From positions 1 to 64,000 of the forward strand of contig DASUBV010000016.1 in NCBI GenBank assembly GCA_035763085.1: a DNA stretch of 64,000 bases, in the 5' to 3' direction. The notes under the pieces were generated by a model. It was not told the DNA's origin, made no database searches, and saw only the letters and a list, made by a program, of their open reading frames with translations. This DNA comes from DASUBV01 sp035763085. Lineage in GTDB: Bacteria > Actinomycetota > Actinomycetes > Streptosporangiales > Streptosporangiaceae. Every line of letters starts with the position of its first letter. Position 1 is the stretch's first letter. The translations under genes were made by a program, and so were the position numbers. Below, piece after piece: positions 1-8,513 of the stretch.

Positions 1-1032
1 GGGGTCGGGTTGAGCGGGATCAGGTTGACGTGCGCCAGCTGCCCGGCGAGCAGGTCGCCGAGCAGGTCCGCGCGCCAGGCGTGGTCGTTGACGTCGCGGA
101 TCATGGCGTACTCGATAGACACCCGGCGGCCGGTCGCGGCCGCGTATCCCCAGGCGGCGTCCAGGACCTCGGCGACTTTCCAGCGCCGGTTCACCGGCAC
201 CAGCTCATCCCGCAGCCCGTCGTCGGGCGCGTGCAGGGACACCGCCAGCCGGACCGACAGCTGCTCGCCGGCCAGCCGCTGGATGGCCGGCACCAGTCCG
301 ACGGTCGAGACGGTGACCGACCGCTGGGAGATGCCCAGCCCGCCCGGCGCGGGGTCGGTGATCCGGCGGACCGCGGCCAGCACGCAGGCGTAGTTGGCCA
401 GCGGCTCGCCCATGCCCATGAACACGACGTTGGAGACCCGGCCCGGTCCGCCGGGCACCTCGCCGCGGGCCAGGCTGGCGGCGCCGGCGAAGACCTGGGT
501 CACGATCTCGGCCGTGGACAGGTTGCGCGTCAGCCCGGCCTGGGCCGGTCGCGCAGAACGGGCAGGCCATCCCGCAGCCAGCCTGCGAGGACACGCACAT
601 GGTGACCCGGTCGGGATAGCGCATCAGCACCGACTCGAGGTAGGCGCCGTCGAACGCCCGCCACAGGGTCTTGCGGGTGGTGCCGCCGTCGCAGGTGAGC
701 TCGCGCTCGGCGGTCAGCAGCCGGGGCAGCAGGGCAGCGGCCAGCTCCTCCCGCTGAGCGGACGGCAGGTCGGTCATCTGGCCGGGGTCGTCGGTCAGCC
801 GGGCGAAGTAATGCCGGGACAGCTGGTCAGCGCGGAACGCGGGCTGGCCGAGATCGGCCACGGCGGCGCGGCGGCCGCCGGCATCCAGGTCGGCCAGGTG
901 CCGCGGCGGCCGGCGGCGGCCGGGCCGCTCCGGCTGGCCGAGCTGGAGCACGGCAGGCGGAGCCGGAGGGCCGGCTGCCGGGCGTGATCCGGTCACCTGC
1001 GGGGCTCCGTTCGGGTGCGGGGGCAAGTTCAC
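1..1032 (-). pseudogene. rlmN: rlmN, 23S rRNA/tRNA A2503/A37 C2-methyltransferase; frameshifted and cut by the window edge
   Basis: RlmN is a radical-SAM enzyme that methylates C2 of adenosine in 23S rRNA and some tRNAs. From the GTG at 1030-1032 the product has the RlmN N-terminal region and the CxxxCxxC cluster motif (CGMACPFC, Cys near residues 153, 157 and 160). Just after CPFCATG the frame breaks: at 542-544 a GGG (CCC on the coding strand) holds one base more than the family needs. With it removed the reading resumes as QAGL, and the rest of the enzyme is readable in the other frame (VVFMGMGEP, HVNLIPLNPT) to base 1, where the 3' end is missing. It is the last gene of the rpsB-cdsA cluster. 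The break may be a homopolymer sequencing error or a true mutation. A TTG upstream at 1071 is a less likely start. Confidence 0.85.
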
Positions 1033-1077
1033 TCGGTGATCTTCGGGGCATGTGCGGATGGGCCCCCGCAAAGTCTG

Positions 1078-1083
1078 TAGATT
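1078..1083 (+). promoter_or_regulatory. Putative -10 box of a leaderless promoter
   Basis: TAGATT fits TANNNT and lies 7 bases before the ATG at 1091, the spacing expected if transcription starts at the A of the start codon. No Shine-Dalgarno sequence precedes that ATG. I see no convincing -35 box. Inference only. Confidence 0.35.
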
Positions 1084-1090
1084 CCGTACT

Positions 1091-2212
1091 ATGCCGACGC
1101 TGCGCAGAGGGTCCAGTCAGGCCAGGATATCCGGCCGGCCTGACCAGCCTGCCGTGCTGCTCGACAGCGAGAGCCCCTACGGGAGCAGGCGAGTCGTGGT
1201 CGAGTATGACGGCACCACGACGGCGGCCTACGTGCACGACCGCGAGGGCCCGATCGCGGCCACCTGGATCGCCAACCACGCGCCGGCACCCCAGAGCGTC
1301 GACCTGGCCGGGCTCAGCACCGGGCAGGCCCCGCAGATGCCCGCCGGCCACACCCGGCACCCGCAGGGCCGGCCGCCGCTGGACCCGCAGACGCTGCGCG
1401 CGCTGTGGCTGGAAGAGGGCGACGGCGTCGCGATCATGGAGAACGACGTCCCGCTGGCGCTGATCCCCGGCTGGGCGGACATGTCCACCGGCATGCCCGG
1501 CTACGGACGCGACATCATCGGCCAGACTCCGTTCGGCTGGTCACTGGACCAGGCCATGGAGGGGCTGGGACCGCGCATCACGGCGGCCGAGCAGTTCTGG
1601 CGCTGGCGCTCCGACGCGTCGGCCTGGGCGTCATTCCGGCAGGCGGTGTTCGGCCACCTGCTGGGTCGCCTCGGGCCGGGCGGGAAGTACTGGGACGTCA
1701 GCGGCGGCAATCAGCCGCTGGTCGGCGTCTCCGAGCGGCCGCCGACACCGCAGCGGCCGTACTCGGTGCTGTCCACGGCCGGCATGAGCTGCCAGCGGAT
1801 GCCGGCGATCGAGCAGACCGGGCCGGGGCGGGCCGGCCAGGAGCGGATCGAGCTGGCCCTGGCCACGACGATGTCCAGCGCGGACGCGGCGCGGGTCTTC
1901 CTGTGGCTGGCCCAGTACCCGTGGCGCGAGGTGACCTGGCTGGGCGCGGGGCACAGCATCCCCTGGTACCACGAGCCGGCCACCTTCCCGCTGGGCCGCG
2001 GGAACTCCGCGGTGCTGCTGCTGGACGAGCCGGGCCGGCTGCTCGGCCCGGAGGTTCCCTCGCTGGCGGGCTTCACGGTCGCCGGGGCGCCCGTCCGGTG
2101 GCTGTGGATCGTTCCGATCAGCGAGCGGGAACGGCTGCTGGCCGCCGAGCGCGGGTCAGGCAGCCTGATCACGCAGCTGGCGGCGCAGCGGCGGAGCTGG
2201 GTCAGCGGCTAG
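1091..2212 (+). CDS. SUFU (suppressor of fused) domain protein
   Basis: The product is 373 aa with no signal peptide or membrane segment. The C-terminal half resembles bacterial SUFU-domain proteins: the segment YSVLSTAGMS, an acidic strand before ALATTMSSADAAR, the WLGAGHSIPW block and a final WIVPISERE. The domain is named for the animal Hedgehog regulator Suppressor of fused. Bacterial members are often immunity-like or regulatory partners, and their function is mostly unknown. The N-terminal 150 residues are unrelated to anything I recognise. ATG 1091 was chosen over ATG 1052 because the latter overlaps the divergent rlmN start region and a -10-like box sits just upstream of 1091. The gene lies between rlmN and cdsA, on the opposite strand to both. 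Domain call fairly sure; role unknown. Confidence 0.8.
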   Translation: MPTLRRGSSQARISGRPDQPAVLLDSESPYGSRRVVVEYDGTTTAAYVHDREGPIAATWIANHAPAPQSVDLAGLSTGQAPQMPAGHTRHPQGRPPLDPQTLRALWLEEGDGVAIMENDVPLALIPGWADMSTGMPGYGRDIIGQTPFGWSLDQAMEGLGPRITAAEQFWRWRSDASAWASFRQAVFGHLLGRLGPGGKYWDVSGGNQPLVGVSERPPTPQRPYSVLSTAGMSCQRMPAIEQTGPGRAGQERIELALATTMSSADAARVFLWLAQYPWREVTWLGAGHSIPWYHEPATFPLGRGNSAVLLLDEPGRLLGPEVPSLAGFTVAGAPVRWLWIVPISERERLLAAERGSGSLITQLAAQRRSWVSG

Positions 2213-2224
2213 CCGGGGCCAGGG

Positions 2225-2269
2225 CCGCCGCGAGGCGGATCGCCTGACGACCGCCGCGAGCCGGATCGC
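2225..2269. repeat. Two 19-bp direct repeats in a convergent intergenic gap
   Basis: Two 19-base units (2225-2243 and 2251-2269) match at 18 of 19 positions with a 26-bp period. They fill most of the 59-bp gap between the convergent SUFU and cdsA stop codons. No clear hairpin forms. Confidence 0.6.
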
Positions 2270-2271
2270 GG

Positions 2272-3162
2272 CTATCCGTGGTGGGCATGCGGGATGAACC
2301 ACGTCAGCAGCAGCCAGACCACCGGTGCCATGATCAGCAGGGAGTCCAGCCGCTCGAGGATGCCGCCGTGGCCGGGCAGGATCGAGCCCATGTCCTTGAT
2401 CTGCAGGTCGCGCTTGATCATCGACTCGACGAGGTCGCCCAGGGTGGCCGCGGCCACCGCGACGGCGCCGAGCACCAGGCCCTGCCATACCTGCCCGTTC
2501 AGCAGCAGCGGCAGCGCGATCGCGCCGGCGGCCAGGCAGAAGATGGCCGAGCCCGCCAGGCCTTCCCAGGTCTTCTTGGGGCTGATCACCGGGGCCAGGG
2601 GGTGACGGCCGAACAGGATCCCGGCGAAGTAGCCGCCCACGTCACTGCAGACGGTCAGCAGGATGAACAGCAGCACCCGGCGGTCCCCGTCGGCCCGCGC
2701 CAGCATCAGCGCGACGAATGAGGCCAGCAGCGGCAGGTAGGCCAGGGTGAAGACGCTGGCCGTGACGTCGCGCACGTAGCCGTCCGCGCCGCGCGGCAGC
2801 CGCCAGGCCAGCACCGCGATAAAGGTGAGCCCGAGGGCGGCCAGCGCGTCCCGGTAGCCCGTCCAGTAGGCCAGCGCGATCATGGCCGCCCCGCCCGCGG
2901 CGACCGGGACCAGGGCCAGGTTCACCGAGCGGGAGCCGAGGGCCCTGCTGAGCTCCCACAGCGCCAGGCCGACGACCGCGCCCACGTACAGCAGGAAGGT
3001 GGCCTTGACGGTGAACAGGGTGACCAGCGCCAGGCCGCCGAGCGCGACACCGACCGCGATGGCGACCGGCAGGTTGCGGCCGGCCGCGATGGGCGCACGC
3101 TCGCCGGGGCCGGTGTCGGACGGCCCCAGGTCCGACTGCGCGTGATCGGGGTGTGCGGCCAT
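2272..3162 (-). CDS. cdsA: Phosphatidate cytidylyltransferase
   Basis: CdsA makes CDP-diacylglycerol from phosphatidate and CTP at the cytoplasmic membrane, the branch point for phosphatidylglycerol, cardiolipin and phosphatidylinositol. From the ATG at 3160-3162 the product is 296 aa. It has a polar N-terminus, about eight hydrophobic segments, and the C-terminal family signature running SMIKRDLQIKD, then LPGHGGILERLD. The last motif carries E where many bacteria have D, which is common in actinobacterial CdsA. It follows frr in the standard rpsB-tsf-pyrH-frr-cdsA order. Start uncertain: an ATG at 3192 and a GTG at 3228 are also in frame, but the family normally begins close to the first membrane segment. 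Confidence 0.93.
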   Translation of the reverse strand: MAAHPDHAQSDLGPSDTGPGERAPIAAGRNLPVAIAVGVALGGLALVTLFTVKATFLLYVGAVVGLALWELSRALGSRSVNLALVPVAAGGAAMIALAYWTGYRDALAALGLTFIAVLAWRLPRGADGYVRDVTASVFTLAYLPLLASFVALMLARADGDRRVLLFILLTVCSDVGGYFAGILFGRHPLAPVISPKKTWEGLAGSAIFCLAAGAIALPLLLNGQVWQGLVLGAVAVAAATLGDLVESMIKRDLQIKDMGSILPGHGGILERLDSLLIMAPVVWLLLTWFIPHAHHG

Positions 3163-3297
3163 GCCTGGACAGTACCGGTGCGTAGTGATCATGGCCAGGG
3201 GCAGCCCCGGCGCAGGACTGCAGGCCACCGGGCGGACCGGGGCTGCGGGCCCGGCCCGGGCGGCTGTGCGGCCCCGGCCGGCCCGGCCGCCGGCGCC

Positions 3298-3855
3298 TCA
3301 GACCTCGAGGAGCTCGGCTTCCTTGTGCTTGAGCAGCTCGTCGACCTGCGCGACGTACCCGTGGGTGAGCTCGTCGAGGTCGCGCTCCGCGCGGCGGCCG
3401 TCGTCCTCGCCGGCGTCGCCGTTTTTGACCAGCTTGTCGATCGTGTCCTTGGCGTGCCGCCGGATGTTGCGCATGGAAACCCGGCTGTCCTCCGCCTTGT
3501 GCCGGGCCACCTTGATGAACTCCTTGCGGCGTTCCTCGGACAGCTCAGGGAAGACCACCCGGATGATCACGCCGTCGTTCGTCGGGTTCACGCCGAGGTC
3601 ACTGCTGCGGATGGCCTTCTCGATGGCTGTCATCGAGGACTTGTCGAACGGCTGGACCACCACCATCCGCGGCTCCGGCATGTGGAAAGAGGCCAGCTGA
3701 TTCACCGGCGTCTGCGTGCCGTAGTACTCGGCGGTGATCTTGTTGAACATCGACGGATGTGCCCGGCCGGTGCGAATGCCGCTGAAATCTTCCTTGGCCA
3801 CCGACAGGGCCTTGTCCATTTTCTCCTCAGCCTCGAGGAGCGTGTCGTCAATCAC
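3298..3855 (-). CDS. frr: Ribosome recycling factor
   Basis: RRF, with EF-G, splits post-termination ribosomes so that subunits can be reused. The product is 185 aa, the usual length, and is recognisable throughout: FSGIRTGRAHPSMF near the N-terminus, YGTQTPVNQLAS in the head domain, and the long charged helices of the three-helix bundle (FPELSEERR, RNIRRHAKD) to the C-terminus. The start is GTG at 3853-3855, preceded by CGGGAG at suitable spacing. It lies downstream of pyrH and upstream of cdsA in the conserved cluster. Confidence 0.97.
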   Translation of the reverse strand: MIDDTLLEAEEKMDKALSVAKEDFSGIRTGRAHPSMFNKITAEYYGTQTPVNQLASFHMPEPRMVVVQPFDKSSMTAIEKAIRSSDLGVNPTNDGVIIRVVFPELSEERRKEFIKVARHKAEDSRVSMRNIRRHAKDTIDKLVKNGDAGEDDGRRAERDLDELTHGYVAQVDELLKHKEAELLEV

Positions 3856-3972
3856 AGCGACTCCCGTGCGTCGTCAGGCCCAGGGCTAGGCGCCAGCCAG
3901 GCACGCCCGCATCCTCCCACGGCGCCGCCGGGTGAGGCGAGCCGCACGCTATGGCAGGGTCCGCCTCCGGCA

Positions 3973-4755
3973 TCAGCGGCCGTACCGGCTGACGAGGGTC
4001 CCGATCCGCTCGCCGCGCACGGCGCGAACGACGTTACCCTCCCCCATCAGGTCAAACACCACAATTGGCAGGTCATTGTCCATGCACAGGCTGACTGCCG
4101 TGGCATCCATGAACCGTAGCTCACGGCGGAGCACCTCGGCATAGTCGAGCCGGTGGAAGCGGACCGCGTCGGGCATCTTGCGCGGGTCGGCATCATAGAC
4201 GCCGTCCACCTGCGTGCCCTTCAGCACGGCCTGCGCCCCGATCTCCAGCGCGCGCTGCGCGGCGCAGGTGTCGGTCGAGAAGAACGGCGCGCCGAGCCCG
4301 GCCCCGAAGATCACGATCCGGCCCTTCTCCAGGTGCCGGATAGCCCGCCGGGGGATGTACGGCTCGGCGACCTGGCCCATGGTGATGGCCGTCTGGACCC
4401 GCGTCTCGACGCCGAGCTTCTCCAGCACGTCCTGCAGGGCCAGGCAGTTGATGACCGTGCCCAGCATGCCCATGTAGTCGGCGCGGGAGCGGTCGATCCC
4501 GCTCTTGGCCAGGGCCGCGCCGCGGAACATATTGCCGCCGCCGACGACGACCGCGACCTCGATGCCCTCCTGCGCCGCCGCGGTGATCTCCCGGGCGATG
4601 TGGGCGACCGTGTCCGGGGAGATGCCGAGCGGCTCATCCCCGGAGAATGCCTCGCCGGACAGCTTCAGCACCACTCGACCCCAGCTCGGGTGGGCTCCGC
4701 GCGCAGCGGATCCCCGCCGAGCGCCTGGCTCGGGATCAGGGATCCGCCCGCTCAC
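3973..4755 (-). CDS. pyrH: UMP kinase
   Basis: PyrH phosphorylates UMP to UDP, an essential step of pyrimidine nucleotide synthesis. It is a hexameric amino-acid-kinase-fold enzyme. Visible motifs are VVLKLSGEAF for the phosphate-binding loop, VVVGGGNMFRG, the UMP-binding DYMGMLGT, and a C-terminal DLMGEGNV. The GTG at 4753-4755 gives 260 aa, in line with actinobacterial enzymes. A TTG at 4783-4785 that overlaps the tsf stop codon is also in frame and would add ten residues and couple translation to tsf. I prefer the GTG but cannot exclude the TTG. Confidence 0.95.
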   Translation of the reverse strand: MSGRIPDPEPGARRGSAARGAHPSWGRVVLKLSGEAFSGDEPLGISPDTVAHIAREITAAAQEGIEVAVVVGGGNMFRGAALAKSGIDRSRADYMGMLGTVINCLALQDVLEKLGVETRVQTAITMGQVAEPYIPRRAIRHLEKGRIVIFGAGLGAPFFSTDTCAAQRALEIGAQAVLKGTQVDGVYDADPRKMPDAVRFHRLDYAEVLRRELRFMDATAVSLCMDNDLPIVVFDLMGEGNVVRAVRGERIGTLVSRYGR

Positions 4756-4781
4756 GGCTGCGGCGCCGTCCTCGGCCAGCC

Positions 4782-5621
4782 TCAACCCGCCTGGCCGATC
4801 TGGAACCTCGCGAACTGCCGGACGGTGGCGCCCCGCTCGGCCAGCAGTTGCTTGACCGTCTTCTTCTGGTCGCGCACCGACGCCTGCTCGACCAGGACGA
4901 TGTCCTTGAGGAAGGCGTTGACCCGGCCCTCGACGATCTTCGGGACCGCCTGCTCGGGCTTGCCCTCCTGGCGGGTGACCTCCTCGGCGATCCGGCGCTC
5001 GTTGGCCAGCACGTCCTCGGGGACCCCGTCGCGGGTCACGTACTGCGGCCGCATCGCGGCCACCTGGTGCGCGATGTCCTGCGCGACGTCGTCGCCGCCC
5101 TCGTCCAGCTGCACCAGCACGCCGAGCGTCGGCGGCAGCGCCGGGTCGGACTTGTGCAGGTAGCTGCCGATCAGGCCGCCGGAGAACCGGGCGTACCGGC
5201 CCAGCTCCAGCTTCTCCTTCAGCGTCCCGCCGGCCTCGTCGATCAGCTCCTGAGCGCTCTGCCCGGGCCGGACCTCCAGGCCGAGGACCGCGAGGCGGTC
5301 GTCGGCGCCAGCGGCCAGGGCGGCGCGGGCGATGTCGCCGGCCACCTCCTGGAACAGGTCCGTCTTGGCCACGAAGTCGGTCTCGCAGTTCAGCTCGACC
5401 AGCACGCCGGTGCTGGTGCCGTCCAGCTCCGCCGTCACCAGGCCCTGGCCCGCGGTCCGCTGGGCCCGCTTGGTGACGTCCTTAGCACCCTTGATGCGCA
5501 GCGCCTCAACGGCGGCCTCGTAGTCGCCGTCCGCCTCGACCAGCGCATTCTTGCAGTCCATCATGCCGGCCCCGGTCTGCTCCCGGAGCCGCTTCACGTC
5601 CGCGGCGGTGTAGTTCGCCAT
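4782..5621 (-). CDS. tsf: Elongation factor Ts
   Basis: EF-Ts is the nucleotide-exchange factor that regenerates EF-Tu-GTP. The product is 279 aa. It opens with the UBA-like segment containing VKRLREQTGAGMMDCK, followed by the core motif LNCETDFVAK and by the dimerisation and coiled-coil region. The ATG at 5619-5621 has a strong GGAAGAGGA ribosome-binding site. The open frame extends much further upstream but that part is a shadow of rpsB's tail. It sits between rpsB and pyrH as in most bacteria. Confidence 0.97.
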   Translation of the reverse strand: MANYTAADVKRLREQTGAGMMDCKNALVEADGDYEAAVEALRIKGAKDVTKRAQRTAGQGLVTAELDGTSTGVLVELNCETDFVAKTDLFQEVAGDIARAALAAGADDRLAVLGLEVRPGQSAQELIDEAGGTLKEKLELGRYARFSGGLIGSYLHKSDPALPPTLGVLVQLDEGGDDVAQDIAHQVAAMRPQYVTRDGVPEDVLANERRIAEEVTRQEGKPEQAVPKIVEGRVNAFLKDIVLVEQASVRDQKKTVKQLLAERGATVRQFARFQIGQAG

Positions 5622-5701
5622 GTCCTCTTCCCTTGTTGTCTCGCTGCTGGCCTCGTCACCGGGCTCCGGCGGCCGGCCGGCTCCCGGCCGCGCGCCGCAG
5701 G

Positions 5702-6727
5702 TCAGGCCGACTCGGTACCGGTCTCGCTGGACTCGGCAGGGGCCTCGGCGGCCGTCGCCTCCGCAGCAGGGACCTCGGCGGCAGCCGTCTCCGCGGCCGG
5801 GACCTCGGCGGCCGCCGTCTCCGCAGCGGGCGCCTCGGCCGGGGCCTCCGTGGCTGCCGCGGCAGCCGGGGTGTCGGTCTTCGCCCCGTTGACGGCCGTG
5901 CCGTTCGCCGCGGCCTGCTCCTCGGCCTTGCTGCCTTCCAGCAGCTCGCGCTCCCACTCGGCCAGCGGCTCAGCGGCGCCGATCTCGCCGGCGGCACCGG
6001 TCGCCGAGGGCTTCTCCTCGCCCGCGGCCGCGCCGGCCCTGGCGATCAGGCCGTCGGCCACCGCGTCAGCGACCACCCTGGTCAGGAGGGAAACGCTGCG
6101 GATGGCGTCATCGTTACCGGGGATCGGGTACGACACCTCGTCGGGGTCGCAGTTGGTGTCCAGGATCGCGATCACCGGGATGCCCAGCTTGCGGGCCTCG
6201 CTGACCGCGATGTGCTCCTTCTTGGTGTCCACGACCCAGATCGCGCTCGGCACCTTGGCCATGTCCCGGATCCCGCCGAGCGAGCGCTCCAGCTTCTCCC
6301 GCTCCCGGCGGAGGTGCAGCAGCTCCTTCTTGGTCCGGGTGGAGCCGGCCACGTCGTCGAAGTCGATCTCCTCGAGCTCCTTGAGCCGCTGCAGCCGCTT
6401 GTAGACGGTGCTGAAGTTGGTCAGCATCCCGCCCAGCCAGCGCTGGTTGACGAACGGCATCCCGACGCGGCGGGCCTGCTCGGCGATCGCCTCCTGGGCC
6501 TGCTTCTTGGTGCCCACGTAGAGAACCGAGCCGCCGTGCGCGACCGTCTCCTTGATGAACTCGTAGGCGCGGTCGATGAAGTCGAGCGACTGCTGTAGGT
6601 CAATGATGTAGATGCCGTTGCGCTCCGTCAGGATGAAGCGCTTCATCTTCGGGTTCCACCGCCTGGTCTGGTGGCCGAAGTGAACGCCGCTCTCCAGGAG
6701 CTGCCGCATGGTGACGACCGGTGCCAT
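5702..6727 (-). CDS. rpsB: 30S ribosomal protein S2 with a long Ala/Glu tail
   Basis: S2 is a late-assembly protein of the 30S subunit. The first 240 or so residues are a normal S2: QLLESGVHFGHQ, KMKRFILTERNGIYIIDLQ, PFVNQRWLGGMLTN, VIAILDTNCDP. The remaining 100 or so residues are an unusual low-complexity tail rich in Ala, Glu, Pro and Thr, made of a decamer-like unit (AAEVPAAETA) and encoded by 30-bp near-repeats at about 5.74-5.85 kb. The full length of 341 aa is longer than most S2 proteins. ATG 6725-6727 has a strong AGGAAGGGG ribosome-binding site. First gene of the rpsB-tsf-pyrH-frr-cdsA cluster; the 290-bp gap upstream should hold its promoter. Confidence 0.97.
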   Translation of the reverse strand: MAPVVTMRQLLESGVHFGHQTRRWNPKMKRFILTERNGIYIIDLQQSLDFIDRAYEFIKETVAHGGSVLYVGTKKQAQEAIAEQARRVGMPFVNQRWLGGMLTNFSTVYKRLQRLKELEEIDFDDVAGSTRTKKELLHLRREREKLERSLGGIRDMAKVPSAIWVVDTKKEHIAVSEARKLGIPVIAILDTNCDPDEVSYPIPGNDDAIRSVSLLTRVVADAVADGLIARAGAAAGEEKPSATGAAGEIGAAEPLAEWERELLEGSKAEEQAAANGTAVNGAKTDTPAAAAATEAPAEAPAAETAAAEVPAAETAAAEVPAAEATAAEAPAESSETGTESA

Positions 6728-7016
6728 CCCGGTGTCCCCTTCCTCTCGTGGCGCCTGGCACGCGGGCACAGGAGCCGTCCGGTTTCTGCCTGGCGCCCGT
6801 ACGTCCTCGCGGCGGGAAGTCATCCCGCGGACCGGTGAGGAGCGTCCCGCGCGGATCCGTGACCGGTATCCGGCGCGGCATGCGGGCGCGCGAATTCGGC
6901 CGCCAGCCGACCGGGCGAACGATGCGCCTGCGCGCATGCCCGGAAGGACCGCTGATGGCCGTGTTCTCAGTCTACATGCCGGGGCAGGCCGCAGTGCGGT
7001 CGCTGGCGGAGCGCGG

Positions 7017-8219
7017 TCAGGCCCGGGGATGAGCCTGCCGGTAGGCCGCGAGCAGCCGCTCCACGCTGACGTGCGTGTAGATCTGGGTAGTCGCCAGCGA
7101 GGCATGACCGAGCATCTCCTGGACGCTGCGCAGGTCAGCCCCGCCCTCCAGCAGGTGCGTGGCCGCGGTGTGGCGCAGCCCGTGCGGGCCGGTGTCGGGC
7201 ACCGTGCCCGCGGCGGCGATCCGCTCATGCACGATCCGCCGGACGGCACGCGGGCCAATCCGGCCGCCCCTGGCCCCGAGGAACAGCGCGGCGCTGGCCC
7301 GCTGGCCCGGGCCCTGCCGGGCCGCCCCGCGCGGCGTCCGGCCGCCCGGGGCCGAGCCTGGCTGGCCTGGGTGCTGCTGGCGGGCGGCTGCGCTCAGGAC
7401 GGCACCGCGGCCGTCCTGGATCCAGGCCCGCACAGCCCGCAGGGCCGGGATGCCGATCGGCACGACGCGCTCCTTGCCGCGCTTGCCGAGCACGCGGATG
7501 GTGCGCCGGTGCTCGTCCAGGTCACCGAGATCCAGGCCGCATAGCTCGCTGACCCGGATCCCGGAGGCGTAGAGCAGCTCCATGACCGCGGTATCGCGGG
7601 CGGCGATGGCCAGCGACTGGGCGGTGTCCTGCGCGGCGAGCGGCCGGCGTCCGGCCACCCGGGCGCGGCCAGGCACAGGGCCGCCAGGCACGGGGCCGCC
7701 CGGCACGAGGGCGCCCGGCACGGCGCCGTCCAGGACGGCCGCCACCTGCTCGCGGGCCAGTACCTGCGGCAGGTGCCTGCCGGTCTTCGGGGTGCCGAGC
7801 AGCAGGCCGGGATCGGCCTGCGACCAGCCGCGGGCATGCGTGAACGCGGTGAACGCCCGGGCCGCTGCCGCATGCCGGGCAATGGAGGCCCGGGCTTTCC
7901 CGGCACCATGACCGACCGCCAGCCAGGCCCGGAGGATCCCGATATCAAGATCACCCGCGCTCGCGCAGCCATCCCGGGCGGCGTGCTCGAGGAGAGCGGT
8001 GACGTCACCGAGGTAAGCACGGACAGTATGCGGCGACAGGCCTCGCTCGCTGGCCAGATGCCGCTCGAATGCAGCGAGCGCACGGCCGAGCCCGGCAGGA
8101 AGCTGGCTGTCGGCGGCGGCCGGCCCGCCGGCGGCGGCGGTCGTCAGCGCGTCATCGGCTGATCCGGTCAGGCCGGCCGGGGCTGCTGGCGTGACGGGGT
8201 CGCCGGGGCGGGGCACCAT
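7017..8219 (-). CDS. xerC: Tyrosine recombinase XerC
   Basis: XerC acts with XerD at dif to resolve chromosome dimers. The product is 400 aa. It has an N-terminal SAM-like domain (FERHLASERGLSPHTVRAY) and a C-terminal catalytic domain with Arg in SGIRVSELCGLDL, Lys in GKRGKERVVPIG, HGLRH, LGHASLATTQIYTHV and the Tyr nucleophile in that last block. It is about 100 aa longer than usual because of an N-terminal extension and two Pro/Gly/Ala-rich inserts. One is a VPGGP-type repeat between the domains; the other is a QQHPGQ-type insert before the HxxR box. ATG 8217-8219 was chosen. The longer frame upstream looks non-coding. The gene usually lies between dprA and rpsB, as here. Confidence 0.9.
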   Translation of the reverse strand: MVPRPGDPVTPAAPAGLTGSADDALTTAAAGGPAAADSQLPAGLGRALAAFERHLASERGLSPHTVRAYLGDVTALLEHAARDGCASAGDLDIGILRAWLAVGHGAGKARASIARHAAAARAFTAFTHARGWSQADPGLLLGTPKTGRHLPQVLAREQVAAVLDGAVPGALVPGGPVPGGPVPGRARVAGRRPLAAQDTAQSLAIAARDTAVMELLYASGIRVSELCGLDLGDLDEHRRTIRVLGKRGKERVVPIGIPALRAVRAWIQDGRGAVLSAAARQQHPGQPGSAPGGRTPRGAARQGPGQRASAALFLGARGGRIGPRAVRRIVHERIAAAGTVPDTGPHGLRHTAATHLLEGGADLRSVQEMLGHASLATTQIYTHVSVERLLAAYRQAHPRA

Positions 8220-8513
8220 GTCCCCAGTGTCGGTCCTGCTGCCGCGCCGGCCTGGCAGCCCGGGCCGTGTCACGCGGCCTTTCTGGCCGTTTCCACCCGT
8301 CCTGGCTCTCCCGTCCAGGCCATCCTGTCCGAGCCGGGCCGCCCGGGGGGCCGTCCCCGCCAGGTAAGCCGTGCTGTTCCGCTGGCCGGCCGCCGATCGC
8401 GGGATTGAGCGGCTTGCCGCGGGACGGCGATATCGTGACGATGGAGGCAGGCCCGCGCGGCCCGGCCGGCCAGCGGCCAGCACCGGCGGGCCCGGTCAGG
8501 CTGGGATGATGCG

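Noticed and set aside
4647..6598. Long plus-strand frames of 585 and 321 codons
   Set aside because: They are antisense to pyrH, tsf and rpsB, with no family resemblance and low-complexity composition.
7394..8083. 229-codon minus-strand frame inside xerC
   Set aside because: It overlaps the verified XerC frame, which holds all catalytic motifs; this frame shows none.
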